From contig NZ_CP020465.1 of the NCBI RefSeq assembly GCF_002076895.1, forward strand, positions 2,666,001 to 2,730,000: 64,000 bases of DNA, in the 5' to 3' direction. The translations under genes and the position numbers were made by a program. Below, in pieces: positions 19,659 through 29,448 of this stretch; the stretch's first letter is position 1; every line of letters begins with the position of its first letter. Below the pieces are notes generated by a model. It was given only the letters and a program-made list of their open reading frames with translations, did not search any database and was not told where the DNA came from. The stretch comes from Cognaticolwellia beringensis (GTDB taxonomy: Bacteria; Pseudomonadota; Gammaproteobacteria; Enterobacterales; Alteromonadaceae).

Positions 19659-20099
19659 TTAACCTGCTAGTTGACGTTCTTTGATTTCTTGTAAAGTTTT
19701 ACATTCAATACAAAGATCAGCTGTTGGACGGGCTTCTAAACGACGAATGCCGATTTCAATGCCACAAGAGTTACAAAAACCAAAATCGTCATCTTCGATA
19801 AGTTGTAAGGTTTTTTCAATTTTTTTGATCAGTTTACGTTCACGATCACGTGTACGTAATTCAAGACTGAACTCTTCTTCTTGAGCCGCTCGGTCAACAG
19901 GGTCAGGAAAGTTAGCTGCTTCATCCTGCATGTGCGATACGGTACGGTCTACTTCTTGACGAAGTTGTATACGCCACGCGTCTAGAATTTTCTTGAAATG
20001 TTCTAGTTGCGCAGCGTTCATGTATTCTTCTTTGGATTTTTCAACGTAAGGGTTAACGCCTGCTAATGCTAAAATACCCAATGTTTTCTGTGTTGGCAT
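19659..20099 (-). CDS. dksA: RNA polymerase-binding transcription factor DksA
   Basis: The open frame extends to 20162, but the ATG at 20099 is preceded by AGGAG and gives a 146-residue protein starting [15 protein letters not shown], close to E. coli DksA (151 residues). The coiled-coil tip acidic residues are present in [13 protein letters not shown], and the four-cysteine zinc finger is CNSCG plus CIEC. With ppGpp, DksA enters the RNA polymerase secondary channel and controls rRNA and amino-acid promoters. It is followed at once by gluQ. Confidence 0.98.
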   Translation of the reverse strand: MPTQKTLGILALAGVNPYVEKSKEEYMNAAQLEHFKKILDAWRIQLRQEVDRTVSHMQDEAANFPDPVDRAAQEEEFSLELRTRDRERKLIKKIEKTLQLIEDDDFGFCNSCGIEIGIRRLEARPTADLCIECKTLQEIKERQLAG

Positions 20100-20395
20100 G
20101 GTAATTCTCCTAATGCTACTAGACCTAAATCGATGAATATAGGTTACTTCATGTAACTTCATCGCTTGGTTGCAACCGCCAATTTATATAGGCTTAAAAT
20201 ATCCCACATATATTGTGTTAGCTCATACGAAATTCAAGGCTGAATTGATAATTAATTACGATAAAAGGATAAATATTTTTTAATTTATATCGCTGTCTAC
20301 ATTTCAATCAAGGTGGCAATAAATTTTGAGCAAGCCCTTTTAGCAAGTTTATAGCCCTCCCGTCAATCATTATCGTCGCTATTTATTTGTTGTCG

Positions 20396-21106
20396 TTAAA
20401 GTATTACCGGTGCCTTATTAGCTAAATTGATAATAAAACTGTTTTCCTCTTTTTGGAATATAGCTTTGTAAGCTATGATTTCAACGCCTTGTTGGCTCGC
20501 TTCACGCAATAATTTTGTGTATTTGGCATCAATATGTTCTGCAGGTTTTATATCATTGATACCAGAATGAAGTATGGCAAATAAAAGTACGGCTCGGTGA
20601 CCTTTTTCTGCCATCGCTATTAACTCGCGTAAATGTTTTTGCCCACGTAGCGTAACTGCATCAGGAAAATAACCCTGATTTTCTTCTAATAAGGTAACAC
20701 TTTTGACCTCAATAAAAGTTTCACGGCCATCTTTATCTAAAAGGTGAAAATCAATTTTACTATTTTCTTCTCCATATTTTACTTCACGGTTTAATGCTTT
20801 AAAACCTTGTAACTCAGCGATAGTGCCATTTAAAATAGCGTGTTCAGCCAGTTGATTTGCGCGAATAGTATTAACACAAATAAAGTGATTTTTTTGAGTT
20901 TGTGTTAATTCCCAGCTAAAGGGGTATTTACGTTTAAGGTTGTCAGAAGTGCTATACCAAACTGCATCATCGGGCACAGCACAGCCAGTCATAGCGCCTG
21001 TATTTGCAACATGGATTGTACAATCACTGCCATTTTCTAAGGTAATGTCGGCAAGGAAACGTTTGTATCGTTTAATTAAGCTGGCTTTTTTAAGGTTAAT
21101 TTCCAT
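20396..21106 (-). CDS. sfsA: DNA/RNA nuclease SfsA family protein
   Basis: The 236-residue protein matches SfsA, named for sugar fermentation stimulation in E. coli. Diagnostic stretches are RYKRFLADI near the N-terminus, [11 protein letters not shown], and FIEVKSVTL, which contains the conserved E-x-K of the nuclease-like fold. It lies upstream of dksA as in E. coli, but 296 bp separate the two, so it probably has its own transcript. The cellular role of the family is still poorly defined. Confidence 0.95.
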   Translation of the reverse strand: MEINLKKASLIKRYKRFLADITLENGSDCTIHVANTGAMTGCAVPDDAVWYSTSDNLKRKYPFSWELTQTQKNHFICVNTIRANQLAEHAILNGTIAELQGFKALNREVKYGEENSKIDFHLLDKDGRETFIEVKSVTLLEENQGYFPDAVTLRGQKHLRELIAMAEKGHRAVLLFAILHSGINDIKPAEHIDAKYTKLLREASQQGVEIIAYKAIFQKEENSFIINLANKAPVIL

Positions 21107-21608
21107 TGAGCTAAATATATTATAAATTTTGTTTATTTTACGTTATACAAGGTTGAACTGCTAATTGCGTAGCAGACGTCTTATTTACTTTCAGTTACCT
21201 AGGTTGGCTGAGGTTGATATTTTTTGCCATGTACAAATCGTCATTCTTCAAACTTCCGTTGCCATAGGGATGTGACTTTGAGCCGGTATTACAATGCATT
21301 AAAAAATAAATGAGCGTTAATTCTCTTGCCATTCTAAATGTGGTATTTGAAAATACTTTGTTTTTTCTGGGAAACTCCTCAGCGCCTTAAATGTAGAGGT
21401 CATACTATTGTCCTTTGTTACTTACTGAAGCATTATTAACTACAGACCATATTTGATACCAAGTACTTGGTATTAAAGCTATATTGACAGATCTAACATG
21501 TAGTCTATACCGAATCAAAAATCCTGATTGGTTAACTAATGTGTTTAGGTTAATTATTTACTTATGTAGTGTAAACTAACCGCTTAAAATATATGTAAAG
21601 GCGATAAC
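21107..21608. other. 502-bp intergenic region between sfsA and pepB
   Basis: No gene-sized frame with a ribosome binding site is visible. It contains an 18-bp perfect palindrome ATACCAAGTACTTGGTAT at 21456-21473 and, just upstream of pepB, a pair of short inverted repeats (GGTTA/TAACC at 21548-21552 and 21577-21581, TTTAC/GTAAA inside). Both could be protein-binding sites for the divergent promoters. I cannot name a regulator. Confidence 0.5.
21456..21473. promoter_or_regulatory. 18-bp perfect palindrome, possible operator
   Basis: ATACCAAGTACTTGGTAT pairs perfectly over nine bases each side of the centre between 21464 and 21465. It is about 135 bp upstream of the pepB start. The half-site ATACCAAGT is also the outer end of the MITE-like element at 45879, so a remnant of inverted-repeat element ends is an alternative. 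Confidence 0.4.
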
Positions 21609-22916
21609 ATGACCACAGCTAATTCCGTTCCAGTTTCAATAACGTTAACGACAACTAATAACGCACAAGGTTGGCAGCAAGATAAAATGCTTCAAATTTC
21701 CGAAGATAATATTGCTATCTATTTACCTCAAGATGCCGCTTATCGCTTACGAAAAATTCAAATGGCAGCGCGAAAAATAGAAAAATTAGACATTATACAT
21801 GCCGCTTTACAAGGCGATGCATGGGATGAAGCGAGTCAGTGGGCATTTGCTTTAGGTTTTAGCTGTGTCAATAAATTAGAAAATATCAGCTTTTGTGGTG
21901 AACCAGCCTTAATTGAACGCTTGAGCAATAAGCTCGCTGTTTATGCTTGGAGTCGTGATTTAACTAACCAGACGCCCGCAGAGCTTTACCCATTAAAGCT
22001 GGCACAATTAGCCTCTGACTATATTAAAAATCTTGCACCCAAGCATGTTTCTACTCGTCTTATTCAAGGTGAAGCGCTGAAAGAACAACAATGGATGGGT
22101 ATCTACAATGTTGGTAAGGGCAGTATTAACGAGCCCTGTTTGCTTGAGCTTGATTTTAATCCTACTGGCGACGACAACGCTCAGGTAACCGCATGCTTAG
22201 TCGGTAAAGGAATTACTTTTGACAGCGGTGGTTATAGTATTAAAAGTAACGCCGGTATGTTTGATATGAAATGCGATATGGGCGGTGCTGCCGTTGTTGC
22301 TGGCGCGTTAGCTTTGGCAATGAAGCAAGGTTTAAATCAACGAGTTAAGCTGTACCTTTGCTGTGCAGAAAACATGATCAGTCGCGACGCCTATAAACTT
22401 GGCGATATTATTACTTATAAAAACGGCGTAACTTGTGAAATAGCTAACACCGATGCAGAAGGTCGTCTTGTACTGGCTGATGGTTTAATGGCGGCAAGTG
22501 AAACAGGCGCGCCTATGATTATCGATGCGGCCACGTTAACGGGTGCGGCAGTTAGTGCAACAGGTGGTGATTACACAGCATTATTCGCACTTGATAATGA
22601 CGTAGCAGCAAAAGCGCAAACTTCAGCAAAAGCTACCGGTGAAGCAATTTGGCAATTACCTTTAGAGCCTTGGCATCAAGATAAATGTCCATCGGTATTT
22701 GCGGATACGGCAAATAGTCGCACAATAAAAGGTGGCGGTGCAGGTGGTGCAAGTAATGCTGCAGGCTTTTTATCACGCTTTGTCGATAATGGCGGTGCTG
22801 GTTGGTTACATTTTGATTTAGCAGGCGCGTATAACGGTGCTGAATCTGGCTTATGGGCCGCGGGCGCAACTGGTCTTGGTATTGCTACTATTGCAGATTT
22901 AATATCTAACCATTAG
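21609..22916 (+). CDS. pepB: Peptidase B-like leucyl aminopeptidase (M17)
   Basis: The 435-residue protein has the M17 catalytic signature NTDAEGRL at residues 280-287 and the metal-binding GKGITFDSGGYSIK. Its length and N-terminus fit PepB (about 427 residues in E. coli) better than PepA (about 500). M17 enzymes are hexameric cytosolic di-zinc or manganese aminopeptidases that finish intracellular peptide breakdown. In E. coli pepB lies downstream of the isc cluster; here it stands alone in the sfsA-thpR interval, so the location is lineage specific. The Shine-Dalgarno is AAGG. Confidence 0.92.
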   Translation: MTTANSVPVSITLTTTNNAQGWQQDKMLQISEDNIAIYLPQDAAYRLRKIQMAARKIEKLDIIHAALQGDAWDEASQWAFALGFSCVNKLENISFCGEPALIERLSNKLAVYAWSRDLTNQTPAELYPLKLAQLASDYIKNLAPKHVSTRLIQGEALKEQQWMGIYNVGKGSINEPCLLELDFNPTGDDNAQVTACLVGKGITFDSGGYSIKSNAGMFDMKCDMGGAAVVAGALALAMKQGLNQRVKLYLCCAENMISRDAYKLGDIITYKNGVTCEIANTDAEGRLVLADGLMAASETGAPMIIDAATLTGAAVSATGGDYTALFALDNDVAAKAQTSAKATGEAIWQLPLEPWHQDKCPSVFADTANSRTIKGGGAGGASNAAGFLSRFVDNGGAGWLHFDLAGAYNGAESGLWAAGATGLGIATIADLISNH

Positions 22917-23209
22917 TCCCTAGATTAAAACATTGATGAGGATGGCGGAGGTTACAAGCTTTCGCTATTCGCTAACAAGGGGTGGCAGTGGTAAACAAAA
23001 GCTGAGACTGATTCAGCTATATTAAAAGTGTCCAGAATAAATATCTAATTATGCTTTGATTCTTGTTATCAGTTTCAAGGCATATATCATTAGGAGCTCG
23101 GCATTTATGCTGTCAACTTGCAGGGAAGCTAAAGATCTATTGGCATGGTAGTCTGTGCGAATAACAAAAACTGCAATAATATTTTCGTTTGTATTTAAAA
23201 GGCAAAACC

Positions 23210-23398
23210 ATGATTAATTATACTTACGTGGGATATTACATTTTGTTTTCATTGGTTTTAGCGGCTGTCGCATATTTTGTGTTGCAAACTAAAAGCCCCA
23301 AGCCTTTAAAAGATGCATTATTCATTTTACTTGCGATGGTTTTTCCGCCGTTAGCATTAATTATTTTTTTATATACTTTTTTTAAAACACCCAAATGA
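23210..23398 (+). CDS. Small two-helix membrane protein
   Basis: An open frame starts at a TTG at 23189, but the ATG at 23210 with AAGG eight bases upstream gives a more sensible 62-residue protein. It has two hydrophobic helices (YYILFSLVLAAVAYFVL and a second one, ILLAMVFPPLALIIFLYTFF) joined by a short charged loop with KSPKPLKD, and ends KTPK. This is a helical hairpin membrane protein of unknown function. The 293 bp upstream hold no other feature. Confidence 0.6.
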   Translation: MINYTYVGYYILFSLVLAAVAYFVLQTKSPKPLKDALFILLAMVFPPLALIIFLYTFFKTPK

Positions 23399-23490
23399 TC
23401 GCTATATAATTACTTCCTAGCAATGGCTGCTAAATTTTAGTGCTGGCTTTAATCAGGTTGTATTGGGCTATCATTAATTTTCTAATCTTG

Positions 23491-23892
23491 TTAGACGCAT
23501 TGTAAATATTGTTCTAACCAAGATTTTGCACTGTTGATATCGCTAAATACATAAAAGGTAATATTACAGGCTTGGTAAATTCTTCGTAATTGTAATTGTT
23601 GAATATCGGCAGTGCTGCTATCAATTAAAACACTCGCGTTGGCTACTAATCCCTGTTTTACACGATATTTATTAACCTTGATTAGCGCTTCTTCAGCTTC
23701 AGGTGAAAAAACACTGTTACCATAAAAAGCAATTAATAAGCCCCAAGGTTGACCAGAAAATTGATCACATGCACTGTACATATCCTCGATATATTGTTCT
23801 GTTACACGGTCATTAAATGGACCAAAGGCTTCTACTTGTAAAATGTTCGATCGCGATGCTATTGAATATTTATCTTCTACTATGGTTTCCAT
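23491..23892 (-). CDS. Hypothetical protein, possible STAS/SpoIIAA-like fold
   Basis: The frame is open to 24021, but the ATG at 23892 has GGAG seven bases upstream and is chosen; the upstream extension is Cys- and Lys-rich and unlike a normal N-terminus. The 133-residue protein alternates short beta-like and helical segments (ILQVEAFGPFND, WGLLIAFYGN, NASVLIDSS, ITFYVFSDI, WLEQYL). The pattern suggests a STAS-like alpha/beta fold, but this is inference without any motif. It follows thpR on the same strand after 110 bp. Confidence 0.6.
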   Translation of the reverse strand: METIVEDKYSIASRSNILQVEAFGPFNDRVTEQYIEDMYSACDQFSGQPWGLLIAFYGNSVFSPEAEEALIKVNKYRVKQGLVANASVLIDSSTADIQQLQLRRIYQACNITFYVFSDINSAKSWLEQYLQCV

Positions 23893-24002
23893 TGTCCAAC
23901 TCCATTTCAAACAGGGTGATAAGTGATAGCAGTATTTTTTACTCTTGCCAAGTAAGCATAGATTTAAATTTTTGCCAGTTTTATTTGTATATAAAATAAC
24001 CG

Positions 24003-24578
24003 TTAAGAATTTATTTTCCAAGTCTTAACTGGCTCATACCTTACGCCTATCTCAGAAGAATATGAGTGATATAAGCTAAAGCTCGTAATACTTAATGGTT
24101 GTTTAAACGCTGTTTTTTCAAGAGTTTTGTTGGTGTTAGACAATGAATGTTTTGCTTTACGATATAAGCTTAGATGCGGTAGATAGCCTTTGTTTTCAAT
24201 CGATATATCGCATTTGAAGCTTAATTCAACCATGGTTTTATTTAAATAAATTAACCAGTCAGGACATACCGTTGGCATAAGATGTAATACTTGAGCTGTT
24301 TTGAAATAACCCACTTTTGATAAGAGCAAAGACAAGGTTTTAGTTTCTTCAACTAAAGGCGTTAGCTGTTGTTGAATCAGGTTGTGCTGCTGGCTAATTA
24401 ATTTCTCTAAATTCGCTTGTTGATCTTTATTTACTAAACCGAGAAATGCCAAGGTTACATGAAAGTTTTGCTTATCTATTGCTCTAAATGGTAACGATAA
24501 GTATTGCTCTCGCCATTGAGCAATTTTTGCTTTATCAGCGCCTGAAATATCTAAGGCAAGAAACATACGTTTATTCAT
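24003..24578 (-). CDS. thpR: RNA 2',3'-cyclic phosphodiesterase
   Basis: The 191-residue 2H phosphoesterase carries the two HxT/S motifs, HVTLAFLG (near residue 40) and HLSLYRK (near residue 132). It was formerly called LigT, for tRNA half ligation activity. It hydrolyses 2',3'-cyclic phosphates to 2'-phosphates. It is divergent from hrpB, the same neighbour as in E. coli. Confidence 0.93.
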   Translation of the reverse strand: MNKRMFLALDISGADKAKIAQWREQYLSLPFRAIDKQNFHVTLAFLGLVNKDQQANLEKLISQQHNLIQQQLTPLVEETKTLSLLLSKVGYFKTAQVLHLMPTVCPDWLIYLNKTMVELSFKCDISIENKGYLPHLSLYRKAKHSLSNTNKTLEKTAFKQPLSITSFSLYHSYSSEIGVRYEPVKTWKINS

Positions 24579-24744
24579 AACTACGCCTTTCTTAGATAGA
24601 TAAAAATAGCGATTATTATTTTAGCTATTTACAATGTAAAAATGGTTTTAATCGCTTAGCTATAATTGACAATTAAAGCTATACCCTTGATATGTTAACA
24701 TGGCAGCCATAAAACTTTAAACTTACAACAACGCTATATAATTT

Positions 24745-27336
24745 ATGATGCTAACGGCCAAAAAACTGCCTATCGATGATATTAAAGATGATGTTATTGC
24801 GGCATTAAATCAGTATCAAACTTTATTGTTAACCGCACCTCCAGGTGCTGGGAAATCAACTTGCTTACCGTTATGGTTGTTAGATTTAGCTTGTTTATCG
24901 GATCAAAAAATATACCTTTTACAGCCTCGGCGTTTAGCGGCAAAAAATATTGCATGTTACTTAGCGCAGCAACTGGGTGAAAATGTTGGCGAAACGGTGG
25001 GGTATCGGTTACGTAATGAAAGTAAAACTTCAAAAAACACCCGACTAGAAGTCATTACTGAAGGTATTTTAACGCAAATAATTCAACACGATGCTGAACT
25101 CTCGGGTTGTGGTTTAGTTGTCTTTGATGAGTTTCATGAGCGTTCGCTCAACGCCGATTTAGCTTTTGCATTAACGCGGGACATTCAACAAGGCTTGCGA
25201 GAAGATTTAAAAATATTGTTGATGTCAGCGACTTTAGCTACACAAGCGATAAACCAGCAGTTGCCTGATGCGATAGCATTGGAAAGTAAAGGCCGCAGTT
25301 ATCCGGTTGATATTAGCTATCAAGCGCCGAGTAATGCACGTTTTTGGCGTCAGCATGCGTTATCAGTGTTGAAATCTGTAGTAAACGCACACCAAGGTTC
25401 GATATTAATGTTCTTGCCAGGCACTGGCGATATTCGCTATTTAGCTGAGCAATTACAGCCCTTTATGCCTGAAAACATGACGTTGTGTCCATTGTACGGT
25501 GAGTTGTCATTACAACAGCAGCAGCAAGCTATTGCTCCTGCGCCGCGAGATCATCACAAGTTAGTGCTAGCAACCAATATTGCCGAAACCAGTTTAACTA
25601 TTGAAGGTGTTGATTTAGTTATTGATTCTGGTTTGGAAAATGTTGCCATTTACGATGTACAAACACTGAACAACAAATTAAGCCAACGTAGTATTGCAAA
25701 ATCGTCAGCTATTCAACGAGCTGGTAGAGCAGGGCGTTTACAAGCCGGCCATTGTATTCGCTTATACAGTAAAGATGATTTTGAACGCAGAAATGAGCAA
25801 AGTGGTAGTGAAATTCAGCAAGCAGATTTACTACCAATGTTGATGGAAGTGGCAAGGTGGGGAGCAAATGCTTGCGCGCAACTGCCGATGATCGAAATGC
25901 CTAATGCTAAAAATGAGCAATTAGCTTGGCAGGAGTTAACCGACTTAGGCTTGGTGTCAGCGCAGCACCAGTTAACCGGAGACGGTAAATTGGCGGCGGC
26001 TTTTCCTTGTCACCCGCGATTTGCGAAAATGTTGTTAGCGGCAGCACAACTTGAGCAAAGCCAACAAGTTGAACATTTATTAACATTGGCTTGCTTATAT
26101 GCGGCTTTATTAGAAGAACGTGACATTTTTAGTGCAGAACAGCGGGCAGATAACTGCGATATAACGCAGCGAATCATACAACTTTTACAGCAAGCTAAAA
26201 AGCCACAGCATCTACGAATAATTCAACAAGCCCAGCGTTTATATCGAGTGGCGAACCAACAACATAGTCACATTAACAATAATAAAACTGCTGGCAGTGC
26301 CAACACAACAAAGCGCTTTTGTAATAATGCTACACAATTGCCGCTGCAGTGTAGTGGCTTATTACTGATGCTGGCTTACCCGGAGCGTTTAGCTAAGCAA
26401 AGAGATCATCAGGGTAATTACTTAACCGCTTATGGCAAAGGATTAGTCATGAGCAACAATGATGCTTTAGCTGATAAAAAGTACCTTGTTGCTGTACAAT
26501 TTTTTCAACGTCAACAAACCTTAGCGATAGCTTTAGCAGCCGAGATTAGCCTATCGCAAGCACTTAATTGGCAAGTAGTCGAAGTAGCAAGTAAAACACA
26601 GCTGCATTTTGATCATAAGCAAAATCGCATACGTTGTGCTAATCAACAAGTGATTGGTTCACTCGTTATCAGCGAAGAAAACACCAGACAAAAACTTTCG
26701 GCTGAGTTATTAGTTGAATGTTGGTGTCAACAAATTCGAAAACGTGGGCTCAGTTGGCTTAAATTTGACGAACAAACACAGCAGCTTTTATTACGCTGGC
26801 GCTGGCTTAATCAAACGCAAAACCATTTGGCCTTTGAAAATGTCAGTGAAACGCATTTGCTAACAACGTTGGAGCAATGGCTTGGGCCTTATTTAGCTGA
26901 CATTATCAGTAAAGCGCAACTTGATAAGCTGAATTTTTCTGAAGTATTACTCACTCAGTTAAGTTATCAACAACAACAAATATTTAACCAACTCGCCCCC
27001 AGTTACTTTACCGGGCCAACGGGGCGAAAATGCAAAATTCGCTATAGCTTAGACCAAGCCCCTATTGTTTCTTTACCTATGCAGGAATTATATGGCGTGA
27101 GTATCACGCCATCGGTCGGCGACAAAAATCATAATAGCCAAGTCGCCTTGATTATCGAACTATTGTCGCCAGCTCAGCGGCCCATTCAAATAACCCAAGA
27201 TCTAGTGGCATTTTGGCAGGGCAGTTATCGTGAGGTGCAAAAGGATATGAGGTCAAAATATCCCAAGCATTTTTGGCCGGATGACCCCGCCAATGCACAA
27301 GCAACGCGTAAAACTAAACGCCATATTAAAGGCTAA
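24745..27336 (+). CDS. hrpB: ATP-dependent RNA helicase HrpB
   Basis: The 863-residue DEAH-family helicase has Walker A PPGAGKST (about residues 33-40), DEFH in FDEFHERSLNADLAF, the SATL motif III and the motif VI region QRAGRAGR. Downstream are the HA2-like domain and the HrpB C-terminal domain, ending FWPDDPANAQATRKTKRH, a typical HrpB tail. Two adjacent ATGs (24745 and 24748) could start it; no strong Shine-Dalgarno helps choose. The biological role of HrpB is not well defined. Order thpR-hrpB is as in E. coli, but mrcB, which follows directly there, is displaced by about 9 kb. Confidence 0.95.
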   Translation: MMLTAKKLPIDDIKDDVIAALNQYQTLLLTAPPGAGKSTCLPLWLLDLACLSDQKIYLLQPRRLAAKNIACYLAQQLGENVGETVGYRLRNESKTSKNTRLEVITEGILTQIIQHDAELSGCGLVVFDEFHERSLNADLAFALTRDIQQGLREDLKILLMSATLATQAINQQLPDAIALESKGRSYPVDISYQAPSNARFWRQHALSVLKSVVNAHQGSILMFLPGTGDIRYLAEQLQPFMPENMTLCPLYGELSLQQQQQAIAPAPRDHHKLVLATNIAETSLTIEGVDLVIDSGLENVAIYDVQTLNNKLSQRSIAKSSAIQRAGRAGRLQAGHCIRLYSKDDFERRNEQSGSEIQQADLLPMLMEVARWGANACAQLPMIEMPNAKNEQLAWQELTDLGLVSAQHQLTGDGKLAAAFPCHPRFAKMLLAAAQLEQSQQVEHLLTLACLYAALLEERDIFSAEQRADNCDITQRIIQLLQQAKKPQHLRIIQQAQRLYRVANQQHSHINNNKTAGSANTTKRFCNNATQLPLQCSGLLLMLAYPERLAKQRDHQGNYLTAYGKGLVMSNNDALADKKYLVAVQFFQRQQTLAIALAAEISLSQALNWQVVEVASKTQLHFDHKQNRIRCANQQVIGSLVISEENTRQKLSAELLVECWCQQIRKRGLSWLKFDEQTQQLLLRWRWLNQTQNHLAFENVSETHLLTTLEQWLGPYLADIISKAQLDKLNFSEVLLTQLSYQQQQIFNQLAPSYFTGPTGRKCKIRYSLDQAPIVSLPMQELYGVSITPSVGDKNHNSQVALIIELLSPAQRPIQITQDLVAFWQGSYREVQKDMRSKYPKHFWPDDPANAQATRKTKRHIKG

Positions 27337-27369
27337 GTGAGTAACATTTTTGGCCAATGTAAGCTCACT
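27336..27369. terminator. Hairpin between convergent hrpB and S10 peptidase genes
   Basis: AGTGAG at 27336-27341 pairs with CTCACT at 27364-27369, and ACATT/AATGT extend the stem around a loop with a T-run. It overlaps the end of hrpB. It is probably a shared transcription end. Confidence 0.5.
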
Positions 27370-27398
27370 CGCGCTGGATGATCAGATTTGAAGATTAC

Positions 27399-28931
27399 TT
27401 ACTTTGTTTGTTGTTGAATAAATACTCGGGTGTCATTCAATAAATCTATGCGGGTAGGCTCATTAACGTACATCATATGACCACCGTGATAGTATTTATA
27501 TTGAATTTGTTCAGACTTTATTCCGTGGCGATTTAAGGTGTATTCAGCATCAAAAAATGGTGTTACTAAGTCGTAATAGCCAGAAGCAACAAAGACCTTA
27601 AGTGTAGGGTTAATACGTAAAGCCTTTGATAAATCGTGTGCCGTATTGACGTAAGTGGGCTCCCAAGCTTTATTTTTTGGTGCTGTGCGCCAGCTCCACT
27701 GACTCGACAGTTCATCGTCTGCGGGTGATAAATACGTGCGATTCCAATCGACACCTAAGTCGCTGCGAATATAGCTCATTAGCGCTGAATTAAATGCGGA
27801 TGAAATTACCCGACTGGCATCATAATCAGACGTTGCTTTTAAATCATCAACTTCGTCAACCGTGTAACGTGCGTCTAACAAGCCTATCGATAAACCTTTG
27901 TCCCGTAACAGCTCTTTAGCAAAATGAAAGCCTTGAATACGTAGATCTGCTCTATCAATATATGAGGGGGTAAGGCCGGTAAAATAGGCTAATCTGTCGT
28001 TAATATGATTTTTAGTTGCATCACTTATGGTATTGCCTTTGAATAATGCCGGCATTAACTCATCAGTGGCGAATGATCGTGCTTCGGTAAGAAAGTTAGC
28101 CAAATTTTCAGGTTTTGGTTTGACTTTGCCATGATAAACCGCCGCAGCTGCCATCGTTGGTAAATAAGTAATATGAGAGATTAAATTATCTCGAATATAA
28201 GGGCTCGAGCCTTGGTAATCTAATGCTTGCGAGATAAAGATGATACCGTTTAAGCTAATTGATAGATCATTCTCTAAAATTTTAGCGACCGCTGCCGCAC
28301 GAGTTGTGCCGTAACTTTCGCCCAATAAAAAACGAGGAGAATTCCAACGACCATTTTCTGTGATCCAAGTTCTAATAAATTCAGCCATCGAAGCGGCATC
28401 TTCAGTCAATCCCCAGAACTCTCTCCCTTCGTGTTCGCCTAATGCGCGAGAAAAACCGGTACCGACAGGATCAATAAACACTAAATCTGAAACATCGAGT
28501 ATAGATTCTGCTGTATCTAAAATAGGGTAAGGAGCAGCGCCGGGAAATTGTGCCTCACTAGGTACTTTTACTCGCTTGGGTCCAAACGCTCCCATATGTA
28601 ACCACGTTGATGCCGAACCTGGCCCGCCATTCCAGATAAAGGTAACGGGTCGAATTTCTCCTTTCTTGTTATTTTTTTTGGTATAAGCAAAGGTAAAAAT
28701 ACTGGCTGTTTCCTTGCCATGCTTATCTCTTAAATAAGTTTCTCCGGCGGTGGCGGTATAATTAATGCTCTTGCCATTAAAGCGTCCTTTATGTTCACTT
28801 ATAAATTGATGCGCTTGTGGTATCGCGGTGAGCACTTTTTGTTCTTTGATATTATCTGCGGCATAAACAGCACCAGTAAAAATAATACAAAGAATAATGC
28901 AGATGAATCTGAATGGCTGTTTAAACGGCAT
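27399..28931 (-). CDS. S10 family serine carboxypeptidase, secreted
   Basis: The frame extends to 28991, but the ATG at 28931 places a standard signal peptide at the N-terminus (MPFKQPFRF, a hydrophobic core, cleavage after VYAA). The 510-residue protein has the oxyanion region FIWNGGPGSAS, the nucleophile in GESYG (S206), the aspartate region SGYYDLVTPFFDAE and the histidine in GGHMMYV. S10 enzymes remove C-terminal residues, usually at acidic pH. In this bacterium it is probably periplasmic and helps degrade exogenous peptides. It is transcribed alone. Confidence 0.92.
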   Translation of the reverse strand: MPFKQPFRFICIILCIIFTGAVYAADNIKEQKVLTAIPQAHQFISEHKGRFNGKSINYTATAGETYLRDKHGKETASIFTFAYTKKNNKKGEIRPVTFIWNGGPGSASTWLHMGAFGPKRVKVPSEAQFPGAAPYPILDTAESILDVSDLVFIDPVGTGFSRALGEHEGREFWGLTEDAASMAEFIRTWITENGRWNSPRFLLGESYGTTRAAAVAKILENDLSISLNGIIFISQALDYQGSSPYIRDNLISHITYLPTMAAAAVYHGKVKPKPENLANFLTEARSFATDELMPALFKGNTISDATKNHINDRLAYFTGLTPSYIDRADLRIQGFHFAKELLRDKGLSIGLLDARYTVDEVDDLKATSDYDASRVISSAFNSALMSYIRSDLGVDWNRTYLSPADDELSSQWSWRTAPKNKAWEPTYVNTAHDLSKALRINPTLKVFVASGYYDLVTPFFDAEYTLNRHGIKSEQIQYKYYHGGHMMYVNEPTRIDLLNDTRVFIQQQTK

Positions 28932-29448
28932 AGGGTCTATCCAAATATAATAAGAACAATAAGTTATAAGGGAGGTATCTAGTATAGTCAATTTATAAGG
29001 AAAAAATTTGAATGGTTTATTTTTGTGGCAAGCTGGCTATTATGATGACTTTTTTAGCTGAACTTTACATCCGATGGGGTCGAAATTTTCAAGTTATAAT
29101 GCGCTAGAGGATTAGTTTCACTTGAGTGATGACAATTGAGTTATACCGCCAAACATTAAGCCAATATCTGACTGTTTACTCTATGCTAATGTGGGTTTTT
29201 TGTTCAAGTGACTCAAAAACAAAGTAGTAAGTTAACGTGGTTAATTTTTTTAAATATTTTTTGGTATTACATAATTAAAGCTACAAAAATTGCAAAAACC
29301 AAGGCTTAGCTCTAAAGTTTTATAGGTAGAAGAGCGATTAGCTAAGTCGATGTCATACGCTTAATGCGCAGATTATTTCATATTTTAAAGCTGTATCAGC
29401 ACTTTTGACTCTCACTTGTATAGCCTATCTAACTAGGGACTGTTTAAT
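28932..29448. other. Intergenic region between S10 peptidase and GGDEF/EAL genes
   Basis: These 517 bp carry divergent promoters by position. A TATAAT-like box is visible at 29095-29100, but no -35 element at suitable spacing. I see no gene, repeat or convincing operator. Confidence 0.4.

Noticed and set aside
20100..20162. N-terminal extension of DksA
   Set aside because: It contains the ribosome binding site of the real start and has no counterpart in E. coli DksA.
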